Source of the DNA: Kitasatospora setae KM-6054
Lineage (GTDB): Bacteria > Actinomycetota > Actinomycetes > Streptomycetales > Streptomycetaceae
NCBI RefSeq assembly: GCF_000269985.1
Contig: NC_016109.1
Location: 868,001-932,000, forward strand
Reading direction: 5' to 3'
DNA length: 64,000 nt
Part shown: one piece after another, positions 56,117 through 64,000 of the stretch
Position numbering within the stretch: the stretch's first letter is position 1
Layout: each line of letters starts with the position of its first letter
Position numbers and translations under genes: made by a program
The notes under the pieces: generated by a model
The model's input: only the letters and a program-made list of their open reading frames with translations
Databases searched by the model: none
Told to the model about the DNA's origin: nothing

Positions 56117-57225
56117 ACCCGGCGGAGGGCCGCGCCGCCGTGGCCGAGCGCCGCGCCGCCCCGGCGGAGAACCGCGTGGAGGCCCCGGCGGAGCGCGCCC
56201 TCGCGGCGGCGGTCCGGGCGGCCCGGGACGCGTCCGCGACCGCCGTCACGGTGGCGGTGCTGGCCGGCGGCCGCGCCGAGGTCCACTGCTTCGGGCGGAC
56301 CGGGCGCGGGCGGGCGCCCGCCTGCACCCCGGACACCGTCTTCGAGCTCGGCTCGGTCAGCAAGACGTTCACCGCGCTGCTGCTCGCCGCGATGGCCGCC
56401 CGCGGCGAACTCGCCCTGTCCGAACCGCTGCGGGGGCTGCTGCCCGCCGACTGGCCGGCCCCGGCCGTGCGTTCCGCCGAGCCGATCCGGCTGCTGCACC
56501 TGGCCACCCACACCTCCGGGCTGCCCCGCCTCCCGCCGGGCCTGCTCGCCTCCGCCCTCCCCGCCTGGAACAGCAACCCGTACGCGGCCTTCGACGAGGC
56601 GCGGCTGCGCGCCGCGCTGGCCGCGACCACCGTGCGCACCGAGCCGGGCCGGCACTACCGGTACTCCAACTACGGCGTCGGCCTGCTCGGCCGGGCGCTG
56701 GCCGAGCGCGCCGGGCTGCCCTACGGCGCGCTGCTCGCCGACCGGGTGCTGGCCCCGCTCGGCCTGACCGCCACCACCTGCGCCCCGGACCCGCCGCACC
56801 GGGCGACCGGCCACCGGCACGGCCGCCCGCTGCCGCCCTGGCGGATCCCCGCCCTCCCGGCGGCCGGCGCGGTCCGCTCCTCCGGCGCCGACCTGCTGCG
56901 CTACCTCGGGGCCCACCTCGCCCCGCCCGCCGCCGACGCCGTCCTCGCCGCCGCCCTGGCGGACGTCCGGCACCCCCGGCTGCGGCTGCCCGGCTCCGCC
57001 GACCTGCTCGCCCTGGTCTGGACCCGCCGCCACGCCGCCGACCGGGACGTCTACTTCCACTCCGGCGGCACCCGCGGCTGCACCTCCTTCGTCGGCTTCT
57101 CCCCCGCCACCGCCTCCCGCGCCCCGGTCGCGGTCGCCGCCCTGACCAACACCGGCCCGTCCGTGAACGGCCGCTTCGTGCAGGCCGGTTACGACCTGCT
57201 GCGGGCCTGGGGCGGGACGTGCTGA
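56113..57225 (+). CDS. Serine hydrolase (class C beta-lactamase/esterase fold), 370 aa
   Basis: GTG start at 56113 overlaps the previous stop. SxxK motif in FELGSVSKTFTALLLAAMA. HTSGLPRLPPG follows, then YRYSNYGVGLLGRALAER (Y-S-N), and a late HSGGTRGCTSFVGFSP strand (H-x-G). No signal peptide is seen, unlike the related gene at 22135, so it acts in the cytoplasm. Members hydrolyse peptides, esters or amides. As the last gene of the peptide operon it could be a dedicated peptidase or esterase in maturation or resistance; this is inferred from context only. A terminator follows directly. Confidence 0.87.
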   Translation: MNPAEGRAAVAERRAAPAENRVEAPAERALAAAVRAARDASATAVTVAVLAGGRAEVHCFGRTGRGRAPACTPDTVFELGSVSKTFTALLLAAMAARGELALSEPLRGLLPADWPAPAVRSAEPIRLLHLATHTSGLPRLPPGLLASALPAWNSNPYAAFDEARLRAALAATTVRTEPGRHYRYSNYGVGLLGRALAERAGLPYGALLADRVLAPLGLTATTCAPDPPHRATGHRHGRPLPPWRIPALPAAGAVRSSGADLLRYLGAHLAPPAADAVLAAALADVRHPRLRLPGSADLLALVWTRRHAADRDVYFHSGGTRGCTSFVGFSPATASRAPVAVAALTNTGPSVNGRFVQAGYDLLRAWGGTC

Positions 57226-57226
57226 G

Positions 57227-57244
57227 GGGGGCGCAAAGGCCCCC
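57227..57244 (+). terminator. Terminator of the peptide operon
   Basis: GGGGGC (57227-57232), loop GCAAAG, GCCCCC (57239-57244), beginning 2 nt after the operon's last stop. Confidence 0.65.
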
Positions 57245-57270
57245 GCCGTCCTGGTCAGCTGCCCTTGACC

Positions 57271-57321
57271 CGGCAGCCCGGCAGCCCGGCAGTCGGACCG
57301 CCCGTCAGTCGGACAGTCGGA
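57271..57321. repeat. Short 8-nt tandem repeats at the deacetylase 3' end
   Basis: CGGCAGCC twice and CGGCAGTC once (57271-57294), then CAGTCGGA at 57290, 57306 and 57314. The copy at 57306 covers the minus-strand stop codon (57305-57307). Confidence 0.8.
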
Positions 57322-58141
57322 CGAACCGCCGCCCGGCGTCCAGCAGGGCGGGCAGCGCCCGGGCGTAGCCCTCGGCGGTGCCCGCGGCCGGGTGGTTGAA
57401 GTGGCTGATCAGCACCGAGCCGGGCGGGGCGGCGGCCACCTCCCCGGCGACCTGGGCGGGGGTGAACGTGGCGCCGCCGTCCGCGTTGACCGCGAACCCG
57501 GCGACCCGCTCGCCCAGTTCACCCACCAGGCGCAGCGCGACCTCGTCGTAGTGCGCCGTCCCGGAGCGGAACCAGCCCGGGGCCCGGCCGCCGAGCAGGG
57601 CCGTCAGTTTCGCCCGGTTGCCGGCCACCTCGTCGTAGGCGGCGGCCGGGTCGGCCGTTCCGGTGATGCCGTAGGCGGGGCGGCCGGTCACCGAGAGCGG
57701 GCGGTGCGCGGTGCCGTGGTTGCCGATCTCGAACAGCGGGTCGGCGGCCAGCTCGCCGGCCGGGCCCGGGTTGGCGTCCACCCAGCGGGCGTTCAGGAAC
57801 AGCGTGGCGGGCACCCGGAGCCGGCGCAGGATGCCGATCAGTGCCGCGTCGTAGCCGTCGCCGCCCGGTCCGCCGCACGCGTCGAAGGTCAGCGCCAGCG
57901 CCCCGTCCGGGACGGTCGCCCGCACGCCGGGCAGGTCCGTCCCCCAGGCGTGCGGCGACTGGTCGGCGTAGCGCGCCAGCACCTGTTCGCGGGTCGGCTG
58001 CGCGGGCGGCCGGGCCGCAGGCGGGGTGCCGGTCGGTCCGGGCGGGGTGCCCGGCGGGGCCGGCGGGGCCGGGCGGGCGGGGGCCGCGCAGCCCGCCGCG
58101 AGTCCGAGCGCCGCCGCCAGGGCCGTCCGCCGTCCGATCAT
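57305..58141 (-). CDS. Polysaccharide deacetylase (NodB-like) lipoprotein, 278 aa
   Basis: ATG at 58141 behind GAGGAG. Signal peptide with lipobox (ALAAALGLAAGC), then a Pro-rich spacer (20-50). The NodB domain has LALTFDACGG (T-F-D-D position, with Ala for the second Asp), EIGNHGTAHRPLS (H-x-x-x-H zinc ligands), APGWFRSGTAHYDEVAL and VLISHFNHPAAG. The replacement of the second Asp occurs in several actinobacterial lipoproteins, so activity is not certain. It would de-N-acetylate a surface polysaccharide or peptidoglycan. Confidence 0.88.
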   Translation of the reverse strand: MIGRRTALAAALGLAAGCAAPARPAPPAPPGTPPGPTGTPPAARPPAQPTREQVLARYADQSPHAWGTDLPGVRATVPDGALALTFDACGGPGGDGYDAALIGILRRLRVPATLFLNARWVDANPGPAGELAADPLFEIGNHGTAHRPLSVTGRPAYGITGTADPAAAYDEVAGNRAKLTALLGGRAPGWFRSGTAHYDEVALRLVGELGERVAGFAVNADGGATFTPAQVAGEVAAAPPGSVLISHFNHPAAGTAEGYARALPALLDAGRRFVRLSD

Positions 58142-58237
58142 CTCCGCCGCTCCTCGCCGTTCTTCGCCGTTCTTCGTGACCACCGCCACGAGTGTCACTT
58201 CCGGGCCCGGCCGGTGCCATCTGCGAAGCTCGGCCGT

Positions 58238-59341
58238 ATGGCTTCCTCCCCTCGACCGCACTACCTGCAGTGGACGACCGTCGCCCCGGTGCTGGCGTTC
58301 CTGCTGCTCCTGGCGACCTGGCACCGCGACCTGCCGTGGCCGGTGGTGGCGCTGGTGGCCTGCTTCCTGGCGGTGTCGGTGGTGGCGGCCGTGCACCACG
58401 CGGAGCTCATCGCGCACCGGGTCGGCGAACCGTACGGCTCGCTGGTCCTGGCGGTGGCCGTCACCATCATCGAGGTCGCGCTGATCGTGACGCTGATGGC
58501 CGACGGCGGCGACAAGAGCGCCGGGCTGGCCCGCGACACGGTGTTCGCCGCCGTCATGATCACCTGCAACGGGATCCTCGGACTGTCCATCCTGGTCGGC
58601 GCGTTGAAGTACCGCGTCGCCGTCTTCAACGCGGAGGGCACCGGCGCGGCGTTCGGCGCGATCGCCACCCTGGCCACCCTCAGCCTGGTGCTGCCGACCT
58701 TCACCACCTCGCAGCCCGGCCCGCAGTTCTCCACCACCCAGCTGGTCTTCGCGGCGACCGCCTCGATCGTCATCTACGGCCTGTTCGTCTCCACCCTGAC
58801 GGTCCGCCACCGCGACTACTTCCTGCCGGTCACCCCGGCGGGGGAGATCGTCGACCCGATGGACGACCACTCCGAGCCGCCGACCCTGCGGCAGACGATG
58901 ACCAGCGTGGCGCTGCTCTCGGTCGCCCTGGTCTCGGTCGTCGGCCTGGCCAAGGGCGTCTCCCCGACCATCGAGCGCGGGGTCGCCGCCGCCGACCTGC
59001 CCAACGCGGTGGTGGGCGTGGTGATCGCGCTGCTGGTGCTGCTGCCGGAGTCGATCGCCGCCGTCCGCGCCGCCGTCCGCAACCGGGTGCAGATCAGCCT
59101 CAACCTGGCGCTCGGCTCCGCCCTCGCCTCCATCGGGCTGACCATCCCGGCCGTGGCCGTGGCCTCCACCTGGCTGTCCGGGCCGCTCGAACTCGGCCTG
59201 GGCGCGAACCACATGATCCTGCTGGCGCTCACCGTCGCGGTCGGCACCCTGACCGTGATCCCGAAGCGCGCCACGCCCCTCCAGGGCGGCGTCCACCTCG
59301 CCATCCTCGGCGCCTACCTGGTGCTCGCGGTCAGCCCCTGA
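58238..59341 (+). CDS. chaA: Calcium/proton (sodium/proton) antiporter, ChaA type
   Basis: 367 residues, about eleven helices in two homologous halves. The CaCA alpha-repeats are visible: GSLVLAVAVTIIEVALIVTL (first, with the key Glu) and VGVVIALLVLLPESIAAVRA (second, G-x-x-x-x-x-x-x-P-E). An acidic loop (EIVDPMDDHSEPPTLRQT) separates the halves. This pattern is that of ChaA-like cation/proton antiporters, which export Ca2+ or Na+. Weak ribosome site; start at 58238. It is divergent from the deacetylase lipoprotein gene with 96 nt between starts. Confidence 0.93.
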   Translation: MASSPRPHYLQWTTVAPVLAFLLLLATWHRDLPWPVVALVACFLAVSVVAAVHHAELIAHRVGEPYGSLVLAVAVTIIEVALIVTLMADGGDKSAGLARDTVFAAVMITCNGILGLSILVGALKYRVAVFNAEGTGAAFGAIATLATLSLVLPTFTTSQPGPQFSTTQLVFAATASIVIYGLFVSTLTVRHRDYFLPVTPAGEIVDPMDDHSEPPTLRQTMTSVALLSVALVSVVGLAKGVSPTIERGVAAADLPNAVVGVVIALLVLLPESIAAVRAAVRNRVQISLNLALGSALASIGLTIPAVAVASTWLSGPLELGLGANHMILLALTVAVGTLTVIPKRATPLQGGVHLAILGAYLVLAVSP

Positions 59342-59507
59342 GGGCCGGGGCGCTTCCGCCCGAAAGCGTGAAGGCGGCGCCCGTCCGCGCCCCCGCCCCG
59401 GCTGCCCGGGCGGCCGGGGCCCGCCGCTTGTCCGCACGGCCCGTTCCCCGTCCGGGTGACCCCGTCCGCGGGCGGCCGTGCGGGTACGGCCCACCCGGGC
59501 GCCGCAC

Positions 59508-59521
59508 TAGGGTCACCCTCC
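59508..59521 (+). promoter_or_regulatory. Leaderless-type promoter of the ESX-like operon
   Basis: TAGGGT (59508-59513) is followed after 8 nt by the GTG start at 59522, with no ribosome site. This is the same geometry as at 2637-2651. No convincing -35 is seen. The upstream gap 59342-59507 holds no gene. Confidence 0.35.
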
Positions 59522-59854
59522 GTGTCCACGATCATCGAACCGGTCGCCGAACCGGAACCGGCGGGTCCGCTGCTCAGCGTCGACCCGAACGAGCTGCGCG
59601 CCTCCGCCGCCGCCGCGCGGACCCTCGCCGAGGAGTTCGGCCCGCCGTCGGCCGCCGCTCCGGCCGCCGCCCTCGGCGCGGCCGGCGAGCTGGCGGGGTG
59701 GCCGCTGGGCCCCGCGCTGGCGGCGCTCGCGCACGGGTGGGAGCCGGTGCTGCGCGCGCTCGCGGCGGAGCCGGCCGCGAGCGCGGACGCGCTGGAGGCG
59801 TCGGCGTGCGGGCACGAGCGCAACGACGGGCGGCTGGCCGGGAGTTGGCGGTGA
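59522..59854 (+). CDS. Small ESX-like helical protein, 110 aa
   Basis: GTG start, probably leaderless. The sequence LLSVDPNELRASAAAARTLA followed by Ala-rich helices and WEPVLRALAAEPAASADALE resembles the two-helix ESX/WXG100-type proteins (ESX-1 secretion-associated type) often placed before DUF1023 hydrolases in Streptomyces. The W-x-G motif itself is not obvious. It overlaps the next start (GTGA). It may form the partner of the next protein's N-terminal helical domain; secretion by a type VII system is not established. Confidence 0.7.
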   Translation: MSTIIEPVAEPEPAGPLLSVDPNELRASAAAARTLAEEFGPPSAAAPAAALGAAGELAGWPLGPALAALAHGWEPVLRALAAEPAASADALEASACGHERNDGRLAGSWR

Positions 59855-61452
59855 GTGACGCGTTCGCGCTGCTGCGGCGCTTCGACCCGGAGGGGCTGCG
59901 CGGGGCGGCCGGGGCCTGGCGGCGGCTCTCGGCGGCGGCCGAGGAGGCGTGCGACGGGCACCGGCTGCGGGTCGGCGGTCCGCTGCACGGGCCCTGGCGG
60001 GGGCGGGACGCCGAGGCCGCGTTCGCGGCGTTCGCGGGCACCGAGCGGCGGCTGGAGGCGGTCCGGGTCGAGGCCGGGTCGGTCGCGGTGGTGCTGGAGA
60101 CCGTCGCGGGGCGGATGGAGCAGGCCGCCACCAACCTGCTGAACGCCCTGCGCCGGGCCGAGGAGTGGGGCCTGCCGGTGTCGGACGGGGGCGCGGTCGG
60201 CCTGCCCGCGCTGTCCGCCGCCGACCGGCACGACCCGGACGCCCCGGCCGAGCGGCAGCGGCGCTCGGTGCTGCGCGGGCAGCTCCAGCAGCGGGTGGAC
60301 GCGGCGCTGGCCGCCGCCCGCGAGGCCGCCGAGCAGGGGGCCGGGGCGCTCGGCCGGCTCGGCGCGGACGTGCTGCCCCGGACGTTCGGCGCGCCCGGCA
60401 CGCTGGACGGGTCGGGTGCGAACGCCCGGTCGGCGGCCCTGGCGCTCGGCCTGGCCGTCCCGTACGTCCCGGAGAACACCGACCCGCGGGCGTCCGCGGC
60501 CTGGTGGGAGGCGCTCTCCCCGGCGGAGCGGCAGAGCCTGCTGACCCTGGCCCCGGAGCGGGTCGGCCGGCTCGACGGCCTGCCCGCCGCCGTCCGCGAC
60601 CGGGCCAACCGGCTGGCCCTGGACCAGCGGCTGGACGCCCTGGAGGGCGGCGCGCCCCCGGGTTCGGGCCTCACCTACGAGGAGTGGAACCGGGAGCAGC
60701 GCGACCTGCGCGCGCTGCGCGAGCGGCTGGACGGCCGCGGCGGCGCGGACCGGCTGTTCCTGCTGGCGCTCGACCCGCGCGGCGACGGCCGGGCGGTGGT
60801 GGCGGCGGGCGATCCGGACGGCGCCGACCACACCGCCGTCCTGGTGCCGGGCACCGCGACGACGCTGGCCTCGGTGCCGGGGCAGGTGGAGCGGATCGAC
60901 CGGCTGCGGGACGCGGCGGCGGCACAGGCCGGTCCGGGGCAGCGGGTCGCCGTGGTGTCCTGGCTGGGCTACGACGCGCCGGAGGCCGACGCCAGCGTGC
61001 TGACCGCGGCCCGGGCCGAGGAGGGCGCGGCGGACCTGCGGCGCTTCACCGAGGGCGTGCGGACCGCGCGGGGCGGGCGGCCCGGCCACCTGACGGTGAT
61101 CGGGCACAGCTACGGGACGACGACGGTCGGCGCGGCGGCGGCCGGCGGGGCGGGGCTGGGGGCGGACGACATCGTCGCGGTCGCCAGCCCGGGCATGACC
61201 GCCGCCCGGGCCGCCGACCTGCACATCGACCCGGCGCACGTGTGGGCGGGCACCGCGGCCGACGACCGGGTCCGGCTGGCCACCGGCACCACCCTGGGCG
61301 CCGATCCGACCGGGGCCGACTTCGGCGGGCGGACCTTCGGCGTCGACACCTCCGGCCACAGCGGCTACTGGGCGGCGGGCAGCGAGAGCCTGGCCAACCA
61401 GGGCCGGATCATCGCCGGCCGCACCCCGGCCACCGCGGCGGACGCGCCGTGA
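59851..61452 (+). CDS. DUF1023 alpha/beta-hydrolase with ESX-like N-terminal helices, 533 aa
   Basis: GTG start coupled to the previous stop. Residues 1-120 are helical and ESX-like (FALLRRFDPEGLRGAAGAWR, GPWRGRDAEAAFAAFAGTER). Residues about 235-520 form the DUF1023 hydrolase: FLLALDPRGDGRAVVAAGDP, VAVVSWLGYDAPE, LTVIGHSYGTTTVGAAA (nucleophile S420 in G-H-S-Y-G), VAVASPGMT and the final HSGYWAAGSESLANQG with the catalytic His. Substrates are unknown; the family is abundant in Streptomyces. The ESX-like helices suggest export or pairing with the upstream small protein. Confidence 0.9.
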   Translation: MSDAFALLRRFDPEGLRGAAGAWRRLSAAAEEACDGHRLRVGGPLHGPWRGRDAEAAFAAFAGTERRLEAVRVEAGSVAVVLETVAGRMEQAATNLLNALRRAEEWGLPVSDGGAVGLPALSAADRHDPDAPAERQRRSVLRGQLQQRVDAALAAAREAAEQGAGALGRLGADVLPRTFGAPGTLDGSGANARSAALALGLAVPYVPENTDPRASAAWWEALSPAERQSLLTLAPERVGRLDGLPAAVRDRANRLALDQRLDALEGGAPPGSGLTYEEWNREQRDLRALRERLDGRGGADRLFLLALDPRGDGRAVVAAGDPDGADHTAVLVPGTATTLASVPGQVERIDRLRDAAAAQAGPGQRVAVVSWLGYDAPEADASVLTAARAEEGAADLRRFTEGVRTARGGRPGHLTVIGHSYGTTTVGAAAAGGAGLGADDIVAVASPGMTAARAADLHIDPAHVWAGTAADDRVRLATGTTLGADPTGADFGGRTFGVDTSGHSGYWAAGSESLANQGRIIAGRTPATAADAP

Positions 61453-61901
61453 GCCCGGGCGCGGGCCGGGAGACGAGCCCGGACGCGGGCCGGGACGGGT
61501 GGCTGCCGGTGATGGCCCGGGCCGCCGCCGAGGACTGGGCCCGGCGGCTCGCCGCGTACCTGGCCGACCGGGCGGCCGTCCCGCTCGCCGGGGAGCGCAC
61601 CCGGGCGTTCTTCTCCCCGGGCGGCGGGCCCCCGGCGGACGGCCGCTACGCGCTGGCCCTGCACGCCGAGGGCTCGGTCCCGCCGCCCCGCCACCCGGCC
61701 GCCGTCCGGGCCCTGCGCGCCGCCCTGGAGCGGGACGGCTTCACCGTCACCGCCTACCGGGAGACCGTCGGCGGCGAGCCCGACGCCCTGCTCTACGCCC
61801 GCCACCCCGAGGGCGGCTACTTCCTCGACGTCGGCACCGGCGGCGGCGGGGACCGCCTCACCTTCACCGTCCGCACCCCCGTCCTGCTGCCCCCGCCGTG
61901 A
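61449..61901 (+). CDS. Small protein of the DUF1023 operon, 150 aa
   Basis: The GTG start overlaps the previous stop (GTGA). It has an alpha/beta pattern: MARAAAEDWARRLAAYLADR, ADGRYALALHAEGSVPPPRH, AVRALRAALERDGFTVTAYR, then LLYARHPEGGYFLDVGTGGG and a final strand LTFTVRTPVLLPPP. Similar small proteins follow DUF1023 hydrolases in other Streptomyces operons and may be lipoprotein- or immunity-like partners, but this one has no signal peptide. The family is not identified. Confidence 0.7.
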   Translation: MSPGAGRETSPDAGRDGWLPVMARAAAEDWARRLAAYLADRAAVPLAGERTRAFFSPGGGPPADGRYALALHAEGSVPPPRHPAAVRALRAALERDGFTVTAYRETVGGEPDALLYARHPEGGYFLDVGTGGGGDRLTFTVRTPVLLPPP

Positions 61902-61921
61902 CGCCGCCGGGGCCGCGGCCG

Positions 61922-63763
<1,842 letters not shown>

Positions 63764-63818
63764 GTCGCGGGCTCCTGTCGTTGTCTGGTCGTCCGGGGTG
63801 GTGGGCGGGGCCGGCCGG

Positions 63819-64000
63819 TCAGCCGTAGACGATCCGCCGCAGCTGCCGGGCGGACAGCCGCGGGGCGGCCACCCGGCGGGCGGCCAGCTCGCCGTCGAGG
63901 CGGGCGAAGATCCGGTCGTTGGTCAGGCCCCTGGCCTGCAGCTCGCCGTGGCGGCGGCGGACGTACTCCTCGGTGGTCTCCGCGAAGTACGCCAGCACCT
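63819..64000 (-). CDS. C-terminus of an unrecognised protein (partial)
   Basis: The last 59 codons of a gene entering from the right edge. They read VLAYFAETTEEYVRRRHGEL, QARGLTNDRIFARLDGELAA and then LSARQLRRIVYG before the stop at 63819-63821. The helical pattern with a final L-S-x-R-Q-L-R-R-I-[IV]-Y-G looks conserved, but I cannot name the family from this fragment. It lies 55 nt upstream of glmS on the same strand. Confidence 0.6.
   Translation of the reverse strand, partial: VLAYFAETTEEYVRRRHGELQARGLTNDRIFARLDGELAARRVAAPRLSARQLRRIVYG

Overview
The window looks like a chromosomal segment of a Streptomycetaceae actinomycete (Streptomyces or Kitasatospora type). GC content is very high, GTG starts are frequent and often overlap the preceding stop (ATGA/GTGA), AGGAGG-type ribosome sites are common, there are many secreted and Tat-exported enzymes, and one gene carries the rare TTA codon. 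I annotate about 50 protein genes, two of them cut by the window ends. I saw no rRNA, tRNA or CRISPR array.

Layout. 1-3364: start of a GH1 beta-glucosidase gene, then small genes including a ribosome-hibernation-factor-like protein with two C-terminal S30AE domains. 3507-13559: an accessory block on the + strand. It holds a 1481-residue STAND NTPase with an N-terminal Mrr/Cap4-like nuclease domain, a Crp-type regulator, a nucleotidyl-cyclase-like protein, a short glycine/histidine-rich protein, an IS110 element sitting in the operon, an unknown protein, a small HTH protein and a nucleoside-deoxyribosyltransferase/TIR-like effector. This is the strongest candidate for an undescribed conflict (anti-phage) system. 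13612-30516: CorA, an SDR oxidoreductase with its convergent WYL regulator, a HEAT-repeat protein, a GH16-like protein, a PhoD phosphatase pair, a membrane-anchored serine hydrolase, a two-component system with convergent genes, a GH27 alpha-galactosidase and two cell-wall hydrolases. 30869-34732: a second STAND protein (XRE-NTPase-WD40).

34774-44144 is a minus-strand surface-glycan region. A purple acid phosphatase gene is followed by a tandem-repeat array and a coupled run of UDP-GlcNAc 2-epimerase, PIG-L deacetylase, HAD phosphatase, GT2 transferase, exosortase and ATP-grasp ligase. An asparagine-synthase gene follows under its own promoter. 44384-53997 is a mosaic of small regulators and enzymes: CbiZ, TetR, DUF1918, DedA, MarR-like, lipoprotein, PIG-L, F420/NADP-type reductase, MarR with glyoxalase, DUF6629, an HxlR-peroxiredoxin fusion and an MFS exporter.

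54151-57225 is a four-gene operon led by a 69-residue peptide, with an unknown protein, a DUF6895-like protein and a serine hydrolase. It is followed by a polysaccharide deacetylase lipoprotein, a ChaA-type antiporter, a three-gene ESX-like/DUF1023 operon, GlmS, and the end of an unrecognised gene.

Two features recur. Perfect inverted repeats, often over -10 elements, lie in several divergent promoters. Short tandem duplications lie at or across the stop codons of many genes.
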